Shown: positions 39,946 to 49,869, counted from the stretch's first letter. The stretch: 64,000 nt of DNA from Meira nashicola (GCA_001600355.1 BCJU01000002.1:186001-250000), one strand, 5' to 3'. A program made the numbers and translations. Notes: generated by a model not told the origin, from the letters alone.

Positions 39946-41692
39946 TTCCTGAGTGTTCTATGTACATACATACGTGCTTCTCTTACTCAAGTGATAATCA
40001 ACCTTTAAACTATATGATGTCCTAAAGCTTAAACTGGACCTTTCCACCCGGTACGAATTTGTGAGGGCCGGCTTATGAGCTCCGATATGAAAACCCAACG
40101 GAATTTTCCTTCTTTGTGCGACTTTTCTGATCATGTTCCAAAAGGTGATAAGGCTAGGAGTAATCTGGTGAAATTGCATGCAAACACGTACAAATGTTTG
40201 TCGCGCAAATAGGCCGTTCATTGTGTTAATCGGGGCATGTCACGCTAAATGTATGCATGATTGTTTGTAGAGGAACAGGCAAATTCACAAACACCTTGGT
40301 TGCATCTTGATCGCAAGGAGACAGAAATATTCTCAGTTTCATATTCTTGATCAGCTCTTTCACATTTATGACAATGAGAAATTATGGCTCATGATGAATG
40401 CCGCTGATTAGACCTGATGCAGTAACACAAACATAAAAACACTTACCCGACACAGAAGACAAAATTCGTCTCCGAAATGGTTAAACAAACCTGCCCCTTT
40501 CTCAAATCGTAATGCTGTCGTTCTTGCCATCAAAAGTGCAGAAGAACGATTAGATGCACGTATCAGAAGATGTTCTAAGTGAAGTAAGAAAGAGCAAAAC
40601 GAGATGCAGCCACACTTAGTACTGCAGTCAAGATTCTTGTGCAGGTAGCGATTACAACCAAAGGCCAAAGGCGAAATTTGATTTGACAAATACTTTTAGC
40701 AATAGAAAATGATTGTAACCAACGTAGAGAGAAGAGAAAGAGATCCTGCCACTGACAGCCATGTCCGACAGTGCGGTTGAATGTTGCTTAAGATCAACAC
40801 TAAGAAAAAAAAGGCATGCCTGACGAATGTATGTACATACACGTGAAGGAACGCGCCCAAAGAAAACATCGGCTAAAGAACGCGTTTTTCTACAAGGTTG
40901 AATCTTAAAAATTAAGGTTTTGTTATAAAAAGTTCCATACAATCAGTATTCTTATATTAACAGATCGAATCTGTATATTTTCAAAACCCGGAATCGTGAG
41001 AAATTCTTTTTGTGGTTGCTTCATGTATTACATATTCATGTTCTGATCTCTATAGAAATGATTCATCATCTTCAATTTTAGCGTATGCATATTTTTGCAT
41101 TCTTCGTAGTTTAAGACTTTTTCTCGTGGCTTGACGCGTGTGTGTTGTATTTTTTTCTCTTTTGGCTAGGTCAATATGCATAGGCAAGCGTGCATTTTCA
41201 GGGCATGTTATTTGCATGCTTCTTTTGTACACTGTTCAATGCCAATTGTATGCAAAGAACAATCGTCTTGAATTCTCAAAAGATTGATCTTCGGTTCTTA
41301 TTTTTGTATGTATGTACACATCATCTCCTTTCAGCATAGCATAGAGGAGTTGTGATGATTTGAACCCCTCACTCAATTTGGCTTTGATATTGACAATTAC
41401 GTACTCTAGGAGCCGATAGGAGTTAATTTCATTTTCACTTCTCTGGGCTTCAATCTTATTGCGTCCCGTAATAGATTGGCGTATTAAGGCTCCCAAGGAT
41501 ACTTCATCAAATCTAAAAATCGAGGAAAAGGACCACCATCAGTCTTCAACTGTCGATATTTCAAACCCCGCGTATTTGTATCATGTATTGAAACTCTACC
41601 ATAAATCGATATCGGGACAATCAAAGGCGATCGTTTGACAAAGTCAAAATTGCGGACGATTTATTGTTCAGGATACATATCACAAACACATC

Positions 41693-44344
41693 ATGACGAA
41701 CGTTCTCCATCATCCATCAGAAACACAAAGCATATCATCATCCCATCAAATTGCAACCCATACCCCTACATTAGCCAACTCTAAACGTAATAAAGGGGAA
41801 CAGGCCACAAAAAGACAGCCTGCATGTTCACGTCAATTTGACAGTTTGCAAAACTTACTAGAGCAAGCAGGATACAAAGAAACAAGAATATTTACGCCTG
41901 TGCATAAGAAAACACCACCTTCACCACCAGAAACATCTGGATCACAAGCAGGCGCTCAAAGTACAACACATTCTCAAAGGCCACAAACGATTGTAGTACC
42001 CATCGAAGAAGGGAGTATGGCAACTAGATCAAATGCATCTACTTCTTCTTCATATACCCTAACATCTGATCAACAGAATGAAGATGAGAATTATGTCAAC
42101 AACCTAAAAGCAATCGCTGCTACATCTTCTTGGTTTCAATCATCATGGAATGCACCGAAACAGAATAGAAAAGATTCAACTTTAAAAGAGAAACAAAGTG
42201 AGCCAGCCATATCTAGTCTTCGAAGACGCTCCAGTGCATGGTCTTTATGGTTCAGTGGATCGAACAAAAGTGTTGAGCAGGCTGATGAAGGACAAATCTC
42301 GCCGGTAGGACACGACTCTGAAAATGTATCTCCGATTTCTGTCTCTGAAACACCTCTAGAAAGACCACCATTGCGACACGCATCTTCAACTAAAGATCTT
42401 TGGCAAGCCAGCTTGAAACATCATCGTGGCAAAGAAATGGGAGGGAGAAAAGTATTGCATAAATCTCGATCTGTTTCGGCCAAGAGCATGAATGATGTGC
42501 CATCTCCACGAAGACAAAAGATGATGAGGCAACAAAGCTATGATGGTGCAAGAGTGGTTGCTGGAGTAGGCGTTCGAGCAGCATCATTGTCAAATACAAC
42601 GATTGATTTTGTATCATCCAATAGCGTCTTTTTGCGATCTGGAAAGAGGCGGACGAGTTTACGACAGGCTTTCGGTGAGGATGCTAATGATGATTTGAAG
42701 TCGAAAGAGGTGCAATCACTTCCTTCAGACGAATCACAACACAAGTCTGCTACAAAAAAGGAATGGCGTGATAGTGTGAGCAGCTTGGGAGATGTTGAAG
42801 AACTACCGAAAGAGATTGAAGTACCAGAGATGGAAGTAACAGTCAAGGAAGTCAGCACTCCTTTGAACTTGTTCTCCACCGTTGCAACTCCACTTGTGTC
42901 CAAGGACGACGCAGTTGCGATGCGAAACATGGGCTGTCTTGATTTTGAAGCTGGTCGACCTGATTTGATCACAAGCTCAAGTGATGAGATAGCATCTACA
43001 AATCGGATACGCAAGATGCGTAGTGTGGACGCATTAGAATTTGCACTTGCACGTATGCAATCTGCTGAACGAACGTTTGGTAATAATACAGTTCAACGTA
43101 CAACGATCCCAGAAAGTTCTTCGATTGAATCATTTACTCAAGAAGATTTTGCCAATGCAACTTCGACTGATTTTGACATTCCACAAGCATTTGTAGAGGA
43201 TCAAGATGATGAACCTGTGCCAATGAGATGCACAACACCAACTTTAATGATCACTTCACCTACAGGTGCTCGACCTCCTCAACCTTTGGTTTTAGATGGG
43301 ATTGAATTTGAGCCGAGAAGTGTGTCTCCAAAAGCTTCCACACAACCAATTAATCGGCCAGTACCAAAACGAGGTGGATGGAAAATAATTGCACGAGCAG
43401 AACCAGTCGATCAACAAAAGCAATCTATCCCTACTTCAGATGATTGCAGAGGTCGAGCTGTTGAAAGTAAAGAACTTAATAGCGATCAAATCAAGAGACC
43501 TATCGCCAGTAGAAGAGGCGGTCTATCACGGCCAAAAGCAATTCGTCCTCAAGGATCACAAGAACATCTTCAAGCTCCAACTTTACGAAAAAAGGCTACT
43601 ACCAAAAGTTGTCATAATCTCGGTCAATCGGTTAGAGCAGACATTCACAAAATCAGAACTGTTACCGGAAAGCTCTCAGGTTCCGAACAAGTGCGAGTAT
43701 TACAAAGAAGTGTTCAAAGGAGGGAACGCAATGATGTTCGATGCACAGATATCATTCCATCTTCACCTACCGAAGTGGATGATGATGATCCGTTTAGCGA
43801 TTTCGTTGCATTAACCAAAGAGATAAAATCAAGGAGTTCATCAAGATCATCACGTTCGATTGGCCGCCAAACTAATTCAGCACAAATTGATCGATCGAAA
43901 ATGTCGCCCGTTCCATTCAACCAAAAAAGTCGATCACCACTTGGAGAAAATCAAACGGAAGCGAACTCTACTTCGACAGACGAAACATTAAAGATGCAGT
44001 CATCTGCTTCTGCCTTCGGAAAGTCAAAGCCAATTGCAGTTCCACACGTGAATCATTCAACCGGAGGCGTGGGATTGGCATGCCTTGTAGATCTCAATCA
44101 ACAACCAAAAAAGACATTGATAGCAAAGGTCATTCAACCCAAAGTTAGACAATCAAGTCTTGCTAATTATTCCAAGAACAATTCTACATCCATTAAAAGC
44201 ATAAATAAAATCTCCATGGATCAGCAAAACACTCCATTAGAAATGGTTGGAGATGAAAATGTAAACACTTTACTCGATTCTCCTACCGCTCGAGCCGGTT
44301 ATCGTGCAATCGCAAAGAGGCGAAGCACTGGTAACTTGCGATAA
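41693..44344 (+). CDS. Ser-rich protein of unknown function
   Basis: 883 residues, one exon, first ATG at 41693. No known domain recognised. The composition is Ser/Thr/Gln/Pro-rich. Short conserved-looking motifs are SLQNLLEQAGYKETRIFTP (about 50-68), SSAWSLWFSGS (about 179-189), a basic-Ser block KSRSVSAKSMND (about 257), SVDALEFALARMQSAERTF (about 443-461), PVPKRGGWKIIARAEP (about 558-573) and DPFSDFVALTKEI (about 699-711). The last segment carries AGYRAIAKRRSTGNL. The spaced linear motifs in a disordered chain fit a regulatory scaffold or kinase substrate. It is convergent with the PFK2-NudC gene, 163 bp apart. Antisense frames here are composition shadows. Confidence 0.7.
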   Translation: MTNVLHHPSETQSISSSHQIATHTPTLANSKRNKGEQATKRQPACSRQFDSLQNLLEQAGYKETRIFTPVHKKTPPSPPETSGSQAGAQSTTHSQRPQTIVVPIEEGSMATRSNASTSSSYTLTSDQQNEDENYVNNLKAIAATSSWFQSSWNAPKQNRKDSTLKEKQSEPAISSLRRRSSAWSLWFSGSNKSVEQADEGQISPVGHDSENVSPISVSETPLERPPLRHASSTKDLWQASLKHHRGKEMGGRKVLHKSRSVSAKSMNDVPSPRRQKMMRQQSYDGARVVAGVGVRAASLSNTTIDFVSSNSVFLRSGKRRTSLRQAFGEDANDDLKSKEVQSLPSDESQHKSATKKEWRDSVSSLGDVEELPKEIEVPEMEVTVKEVSTPLNLFSTVATPLVSKDDAVAMRNMGCLDFEAGRPDLITSSSDEIASTNRIRKMRSVDALEFALARMQSAERTFGNNTVQRTTIPESSSIESFTQEDFANATSTDFDIPQAFVEDQDDEPVPMRCTTPTLMITSPTGARPPQPLVLDGIEFEPRSVSPKASTQPINRPVPKRGGWKIIARAEPVDQQKQSIPTSDDCRGRAVESKELNSDQIKRPIASRRGGLSRPKAIRPQGSQEHLQAPTLRKKATTKSCHNLGQSVRADIHKIRTVTGKLSGSEQVRVLQRSVQRRERNDVRCTDIIPSSPTEVDDDDPFSDFVALTKEIKSRSSSRSSRSIGRQTNSAQIDRSKMSPVPFNQKSRSPLGENQTEANSTSTDETLKMQSSASAFGKSKPIAVPHVNHSTGGVGLACLVDLNQQPKKTLIAKVIQPKVRQSSLANYSKNNSTSIKSINKISMDQQNTPLEMVGDENVNTLLDSPTARAGYRAIAKRRSTGNLR

Positions 44345-44507
44345 GACATTGCATCATTCTCCCCTTCTTGAAGGACCATATACCAAAAGCAATTCACACA
44401 TTCTTTCAAAATTTCACCCTCATCCTGGAACGCTCATTTCACACTCACTGTTTGCTATAATTTGCATAATACATTCATCATTCATTAAAAACACGAAAAA
44501 TACTGAA

Positions 44508-46790
44508 TCAAAAGGTAGTCTTTGCATTACTAAAATCCATTTCCGGGTGAGCAGATTTGAATTTTTCTAAAACTTCATGCTGTTTCTGTTGATCAGAAGT
44601 TGGTAAGCCCATTTGCTTTTGACGATTATCAAACATCATCTTTTCCACCATTGCTCGAGTTTCTCCATCTAAATCGCTCAATTTGCTATTTTCAGGTACA
44701 ATTTTGGTCGTATCAATCTTTGGAGCACCTTTCAAAACGTGTGGCCACCATTGATCCTTTTGCGCCTTTTCCAAATGAACGTCTAAAATGCCATCACTTA
44801 CGCTCCAAGTGCTATCGTCTTCTTTGATCGAATTAAACAACTCATCATCCAAAAGGATTGCACCTTTTTTGATAGCAACTTTAAACGTTGTGCGTTTCAA
44901 TCCAACATCTAAATCACGAGCACGTATCTTGTCAGGCAAAGGCATCGTCAATGTCACATTCTCCAATGTTTGCGACCATCGGTAGGGTAAACTGTCCTGT
45001 TCTTCTCTTTCAAAGGTCGCTTTGCCTTTATCATATGCTTCTTGTTCCGTTTTACTCAATTTGTCATATTGCTCTATTGAAATCTCAGTAAATCGCTTGA
45101 TCGAAGACGCAGAAGGAGTCAATTCTGTACTTCCTGAGATCTTCGTTGTTGCATCTTCACCGGCATTCTGTTTCGTAACGTATTGATCTCCTCCTCCTTC
45201 AGTACTACTACTGCTGCTAGCACTGGCATGTGAGTCTCGTCTACCCAAATCTGTAAAGTGTGTAGCAATCCCTTTCGAAGGTGCGTTTGGATGGGATTCT
45301 AAAGCGTGCAGAGGTAGCTTGTGTAAGTCCGGAAGTGTTTCGTCAGCATGCCCGTCATCGACTGCATCCGAATGAGCTGTAGCAACCAATCTGCCACGGA
45401 AGTAAGCTTCATCGCGAGATTTACGTTTCTGTTCTGGATCCCAAAATTTGTGAATGCTCGTCTTTACCCCGTACGCTTGCGGACTGATTTCGATCAGCTC
45501 GCCTTCGTGAACTTGAATACTTGGAATCTCATTCGGTCTACGGCCTTGTAAGTAAGCGATAAGACAACGTAAGACGGAAGATTGCCCAATAATTATTACG
45601 TCATCGGTTGCACGTTCAAGCTCGAAAATGATTGGTTCGAGACGAACAGATAAATCGTGATAGCTCTCAGCTCGAGGGAATCGATGAGAGTAAGGCTCGC
45701 TACGCTTTTTATCCCATTCATCCGGGAATCGAACCTTGATCTCCTCCTCACTCAATCCATCAATCACACCTGGATTCAATTCGCTCAATTGAGACCGTTC
45801 GATCACTCTATAGCCACGATCGGCGAAAGGCAATGCAGTATGCGATGATCTTCTACGGGCGGACACCCAAATCTCTAGGGGTCTGCCTTCTTCTCCGGGT
45901 CCTTGACCTGGCTCACTTTCACTGGTAGATGGAATTCCAGCTTTGGCCCGTTCGATGCTTTCGTCTGCACGTTCGCTGCGTACACTTTCAACGCAATTTA
46001 CCAACTCTTCTGCGTACTCCCAACCGAGACTGCTCAAATCTGCATCGGCCTTGTACAAGTGTTCAATAAGTGCTTCTCCTGCTCGAGCAAGATATATAGT
46101 ACGTTGTCTGTTATGAATGTTCATCAAGAAAAACACAACTCGTGATTGCAAGTATCCTTGAATATTGTTCACGTGGATTTTTTGGCCTACGTTGACGACT
46201 TTGATGTAAGGGAAAGAAGGTTGCTCGATTGGTTCATAATGAGCTTCATGATTCTTGATGCGCTTCTTGAAATCTTCGATAGCCTTTTCAGAGTTCCACG
46301 AACGGTAATCTGGACTAGAAATTTTTACTCTTCTTATATTTTCATTGACAATTTTTTCGTCTGTGCATATACTCTCGATGAACATCACATGAACGCCCAT
46401 TCCACCATACTTTTCACGAATTGCTGCTCGTCTTGACAATAAACCATTATTTGCATCGTAAATCACAACTTGTCCACCTTGAACTGTGAAAAAGTCTACA
46501 ACTTGCTTATCAAATTCATCCAATACATGCTTTCGTAAAGCTTCCGTTTCAGGTGATTTTGGACCAGGTTTGAAATAATCTGGCGGTACTTTATCTGCTC
46601 CACCTAAAATCTTTCTTCGATAATCACCCAAAGAGTATACACCGCATTTTACACCTAACCAACGTAAATATCGTTCAAGAGCATGTGACATGTGCGTCTT
46701 TCCACGAGCAGGTAAGCCTACAGTTGCGATAAGAATCTTACCGGCATGGAATAATTGACCAGATTCGGTCGTATACAAAGGAGCGGCCAT
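44508..46790 (-). CDS. Fused 6-phosphofructo-2-kinase / NudC protein
   Basis: One uninterrupted 760-residue ORF. Residues 1-225: 6-phosphofructo-2-kinase, which makes the glycolytic activator fructose 2,6-bisphosphate; Walker A GLPARGKT at 25-32, VYSLGDYRR and YDANNG. Residues 226-445: bisphosphatase-like domain with degenerate catalysis; RHGE is RAGE (Ala237) and the second His is Gln403 (GQSSVLRC). Residues 446-569: hydrophilic Ser-rich linker. Residues 570-760: apparently full-length NudC, with EQYDKLSKTEQEAYDKGKA, CS domain from LPYRWSQTLENV, PENSKLSDLDGETRAMVEKM and the ending HPEMDFSNAK. NudC supports dynein/Lis1-dependent nuclear migration and Hsp90 clients. No Met occurs between residue 223 and about 616, so NudC has no independent in-frame start. 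Both parts are unmistakable; whether a separate NudC mRNA exists is unknown. Confidence 0.92.
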   Translation of the reverse strand: MAAPLYTTESGQLFHAGKILIATVGLPARGKTHMSHALERYLRWLGVKCGVYSLGDYRRKILGGADKVPPDYFKPGPKSPETEALRKHVLDEFDKQVVDFFTVQGGQVVIYDANNGLLSRRAAIREKYGGMGVHVMFIESICTDEKIVNENIRRVKISSPDYRSWNSEKAIEDFKKRIKNHEAHYEPIEQPSFPYIKVVNVGQKIHVNNIQGYLQSRVVFFLMNIHNRQRTIYLARAGEALIEHLYKADADLSSLGWEYAEELVNCVESVRSERADESIERAKAGIPSTSESEPGQGPGEEGRPLEIWVSARRRSSHTALPFADRGYRVIERSQLSELNPGVIDGLSEEEIKVRFPDEWDKKRSEPYSHRFPRAESYHDLSVRLEPIIFELERATDDVIIIGQSSVLRCLIAYLQGRRPNEIPSIQVHEGELIEISPQAYGVKTSIHKFWDPEQKRKSRDEAYFRGRLVATAHSDAVDDGHADETLPDLHKLPLHALESHPNAPSKGIATHFTDLGRRDSHASASSSSSTEGGGDQYVTKQNAGEDATTKISGSTELTPSASSIKRFTEISIEQYDKLSKTEQEAYDKGKATFEREEQDSLPYRWSQTLENVTLTMPLPDKIRARDLDVGLKRTTFKVAIKKGAILLDDELFNSIKEDDSTWSVSDGILDVHLEKAQKDQWWPHVLKGAPKIDTTKIVPENSKLSDLDGETRAMVEKMMFDNRQKQMGLPTSDQQKQHEVLEKFKSAHPEMDFSNAKTTF

Positions 46791-47953
46791 GATTGGATAA
46801 AAGTTGGCTGAAGCAGCCTCCTTTTGGAAAGAAGAGGTAGTAGTAGCTTGATGAGAATGTAAAGATCAAAACGAGACGAAGGCGTTATGCAAATATGTCA
46901 ATGCACGTAGTCTACATACACATTTCGAGTGCTGCTGTGGAGATACGCCAAGCGTAACCGCGCCTTACAGATACAAAGTCTACTCTTCAGTAATTGGCTC
47001 ACATTAATCAACTCCCCGCGCCCCTTATTCGTATTCAAACAGAATCTATTGAATATCTCTGGCAATTATAGAATAGCTAGCCGGAGGCCGGGACATGTGT
47101 TGTTGTATATCACAATCTCAATGATTTGGGCATTGGTTCTTGCCAAAAGACATTTAGATATGTCTGGGTTGCAAGAATTTAGTCAAGTTTGACCCTTAAT
47201 CACAACTGATGAATACATGTATTCAATCCGCAGTCCTATTAATTGACAATTGTTTGAATCACCTAGACCCAATCTTATTCGTGGCTTTTTCTAAAGACAA
47301 GCGTGGGCGCTTTGCCGTTCCTACGCCCCTGGTTTTTTTTCCCTTTTCAGGTACATACATTTATTTCTCCAGTTCAAACAGGATCGATCGATTGATTTAC
47401 TCTAATTTAATGAAATGTTTTGAGAAGAAGCGCGGCTTTACTCTTTTCAATGGAAAAAGCGCTAAAAGGGGCATTTTGTGACGTTGTCTATGGTTGGCGC
47501 CGGCGCAACGAGGCGCTTCGAAAAGATCATCGGCCTTATCTATTCCGATTTCTAGAGGAGCTACACTGCACGACGCCGTTGTTCTGGACTTGTATGCAGG
47601 GTTGGCGGATCGTACGTGTGTGGGCCAAGAAAAATTTGAGAAAAGCGTAGGTGCAATTTAAAGAATCAAGTTTAAGAAGAAAATGCGGCTGTGAGAAACT
47701 TATACAGTTAAGGTGCGCGTACCAGAATTTTATAAAAAAATAAAATTGCGTTCTCCTTCATAGATTAAAAAGATTATCTTTTACCATCAGCATCCTATAT
47801 CATCATCAATTTTTTTTTGTCGCACGTAACTCGTCGACATTTGTCATCATATTCAAGCGGCCTTACTAACTTCAAATTTTGGCTTTCTCTTCGTCAACAC
47901 TGCAAAACTGTGTTGGCCAACTTTCTCCCCGTTTTTTCCTTCGTTCGCCTCCG
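46791..47953. promoter_or_regulatory. Divergent promoter region, PFK2-NudC and SPE2
   Basis: 1.16 kb without a supported gene. It contains the GC palindrome at 47496-47506, a TATA-like TTATAAAAAA tract near 47732 and a TACTAAC at about 47862 that could be the branch site of a leader intron of SPE2. Frames at 46929-47650 show no recognisable content. Confidence 0.5.
47496..47506. promoter_or_regulatory. GC-rich palindrome, copy 3
   Basis: GGCGCCGGCGC between the divergent PFK2-NudC and SPE2 genes, about 690 bp from the SPE2 ATG and 705 bp from the PFK2-NudC ATG. It shares the palindromic core CGCCGGCG with the other three copies. Confidence 0.5.
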
Positions 47954-48187
47954 ATGAGCAACGACGACGATTCAGATAATAGTAGTAGTAGTGGACCTCC
48001 TCCATTAAAGTCGTACCATTCACTTTGGCATAAAAGCCAAGAATACAAACCAATTCGCTGCTCCCGGTCATCATTCTCTTCCGGTTCTTCATCATCCAGA
48101 ATTCCCTTTTCTCGTTCTTGTTCTTTATTCAAATTTCATCCTACTCTTGCTCCTGACCGGGAGCCTGACCGTCCACCGCCGCCATGA
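47954..48187 (+). CDS. Upstream ORF overlapping SPE2 start (ATGA)
   Basis: An ATG at 47954 opens a 77-codon frame (start MSNDDDSDNSSSSGPPPLKS, end DREPDRPPPP). Its TGA (48185-48187) overlaps the SPE2 ATG (48184-48186) as ATGA. The composition is acidic, then Ser/Arg/Pro-rich, with no known domain. In animals and plants AdoMetDC translation is controlled by uORFs responding to polyamines, so a regulatory uORF is plausible. Whether this one lies in the mRNA is unproven: a TACTAAC upstream and an AG at 47957-47958 leave open a leader intron that would remove its ATG. Confidence 0.4.
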   Translation: MSNDDDSDNSSSSGPPPLKSYHSLWHKSQEYKPIRCSRSSFSSGSSSSRIPFSRSCSLFKFHPTLAPDREPDRPPPP

Positions 48188-49869
48188 CATCGATTTATGC
48201 AACTTCACCTTCATCAGCCTTTGCATTGCCTGGCAGTGCAACTTCACCAAAAGCACACATGATGTCCACTTCTCCTCCGAGAATGACGCGCAAATCTTCT
48301 TCTGGCATCGCCTCTCCAAGGAAGATTGGTATAGGCAGCGCTTCTTCTTTACAAGCAAATGGGGCAAACGTTTATGTTCCTCCTCTTCATTTGCCACGTG
48401 GTCATGACTCAAGCGATGTCGCAGCTCTTTCAGCTTCTTTAGACGAAACGTTGAGCTTATCAAGAAGTTTAAAAAGCATTCAATTACACTCCACTTCACC
48501 ATATACTGCTCATAATGTAGCAGGATCAAGCACAATGCATCAAACAGGATCAGGAAAGACTCTTGTCGAACAATCTCACGATGATGAACCAATGGGGCCT
48601 TTTGAAGGACCTGAAAAGTTACTCGAATTATGGTTCGCCGATTCTCGACAAGACGTTTTAGATGGTGGATTGATGCGCGTAGACCGTCAAGTATGGGAGA
48701 ATATGTTGGACATCGTCAAATGCAAAGTTTTGAGCGTTATCCAAGGCACTGACGTTGATGCATACTTGCTCAGCGAATCGTCCATGTTTGTCTTTCCACA
48801 TAAATTGATCTTGAAAACATGCGGTACAACAACTTTACTCCTGGGCTTGGAACGCTTGCTTTCTATCGCATTCGATGCACTTAAAGCAGCTGATAATCCA
48901 ACTCCAGCAGAAAGTCTCAATAGTATGGAACTTGGCAAATTTGTCAAAAGATGCTTTTATAGCCGTAAATCATTCATGTTTCCTGAACGTCAAAAAGGTC
49001 CACATCGCGATTGGTTATTGGAAGTGGGCGTTTTGGATGAATATTTTGCCTCAGGATCCGCATATACGGTTGGCAAGATGAATGGTAATCATTGGCTATT
49101 GTATATGACTTCACCCATGCAAGGAACGGACGCAATCGGAACAGTAGCTCGTCCGCTACGGCTTCCTTCTCTACCACGTCCAAATCCNCCTGCCGATGAA
49201 ACTTTGGAAATTTTGATGACTCATTTGTCTCCCGCTTCTTGCGCTCGTTTCGAATTTCCTGACTCGGTCGCAACGCCTGATCCTGCCAGTATCACATGCA
49301 ATGAAAAGGATCGCGGTCATCTCTTAGGCACACAATTAAGCTCATCTTTGGGCTTGACGCAATTATTCGATGATACAATTGTTGATGCTTATGCATTCGA
49401 ACCTTGCGGGTTTAGTGCAAATGCAATCGTCAATAATCAAGCAAACAAATCTACCGAAGATGGCTACTGGACTGTTCATGTAACTCCAGAACCAGATAGT
49501 TCTTATGCCAGCTTCGAGACTAATATCGCTGCATGCAGAGACGATAAAGGTTTACCTTGGCTTGTAGCTCGGGTTTTGAGCATCTTTGAACCATCAAGAT
49601 TAAGTGTAACTTTGTTCACTTCTTCTACCAGCTCTTCTCCTGCTCCCTCTTTGCAAGATATCAATGAGGAAAACGATGGTTATAAAAAATTGACTACCAA
49701 TGATGGAACTGTTGTTTCAATTTCACAAAAGCAAGATCAAGCTGGCATATTACATGCCTTACAATTGAAAAATTATCGTCGCACCGATCGTATTGCATAC
49801 TCTTTCGATGAGTATGATTTAACTTTTGTCAGCTTTGACAAAATTGATGCAATCTTTCCTTCACAGTGA
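48184..49869 (+). CDS. SPE2: S-adenosylmethionine decarboxylase proenzyme
   Basis: 561 residues, one exon. It converts S-adenosylmethionine to the aminopropyl donor for spermidine and spermine synthesis. FEGPEKLLELWF (140-151) opens the conserved domain. YLLSESSMFVFPHKLILKTC (194-213) contains the self-cleavage site Glu198-Ser199, where Ser becomes the pyruvoyl cofactor, and Cys213 equivalent to the catalytic Cys. Later blocks are FMFPERQKGPHRDWLLEVGV and FEPCGFSANAI. The N-terminal extension of about 135 Ser-rich residues is absent from animal enzymes. The start (GCCGCCATG) has an excellent initiation context. One ambiguous base (N at 49188) leaves a single residue undefined but does not break the frame. 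Convergent with ARG5,6. Confidence 0.95.
   Translation: MTSIYATSPSSAFALPGSATSPKAHMMSTSPPRMTRKSSSGIASPRKIGIGSASSLQANGANVYVPPLHLPRGHDSSDVAALSASLDETLSLSRSLKSIQLHSTSPYTAHNVAGSSTMHQTGSGKTLVEQSHDDEPMGPFEGPEKLLELWFADSRQDVLDGGLMRVDRQVWENMLDIVKCKVLSVIQGTDVDAYLLSESSMFVFPHKLILKTCGTTTLLLGLERLLSIAFDALKAADNPTPAESLNSMELGKFVKRCFYSRKSFMFPERQKGPHRDWLLEVGVLDEYFASGSAYTVGKMNGNHWLLYMTSPMQGTDAIGTVARPLRLPSLPRPNXPADETLEILMTHLSPASCARFEFPDSVATPDPASITCNEKDRGHLLGTQLSSSLGLTQLFDDTIVDAYAFEPCGFSANAIVNNQANKSTEDGYWTVHVTPEPDSSYASFETNIAACRDDKGLPWLVARVLSIFEPSRLSVTLFTSSTSSSPAPSLQDINEENDGYKKLTTNDGTVVSISQKQDQAGILHALQLKNYRRTDRIAYSFDEYDLTFVSFDKIDAIFPSQ

Larger units (their letters stand above)
38712..41692. other. 3 kb gene-poor region with palindromes
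   Basis: No protein gene can be supported; several minus-strand frames of 60-96 codons (39958-41496) have no recognisable content. Visible structure: palindromes built on TGTATGTACATACA at 39695-39710 and 40827-40840, related sequences at 39315, 39959 and 41306, and a tRNA-like stretch at about 39865-39945. This is the longest stretch without a recognisable gene in the window. It may hold non-coding transcripts or an unrecognised spliced gene. Confidence 0.5.

Noticed and set aside
41341..41400. T-arm-like GGGGTTCAAATC on the minus strand
   Set aside because: No matching D arm, anticodon arm or acceptor stem around it.
44508..46790. Splitting the PFK2-NudC frame into two genes
   Set aside because: There is no stop, no suitable in-frame Met for NudC and no convincing donor/acceptor pair; an AATAG acceptor near the NudC start exists but no ATG-bearing first exon fits its phase.
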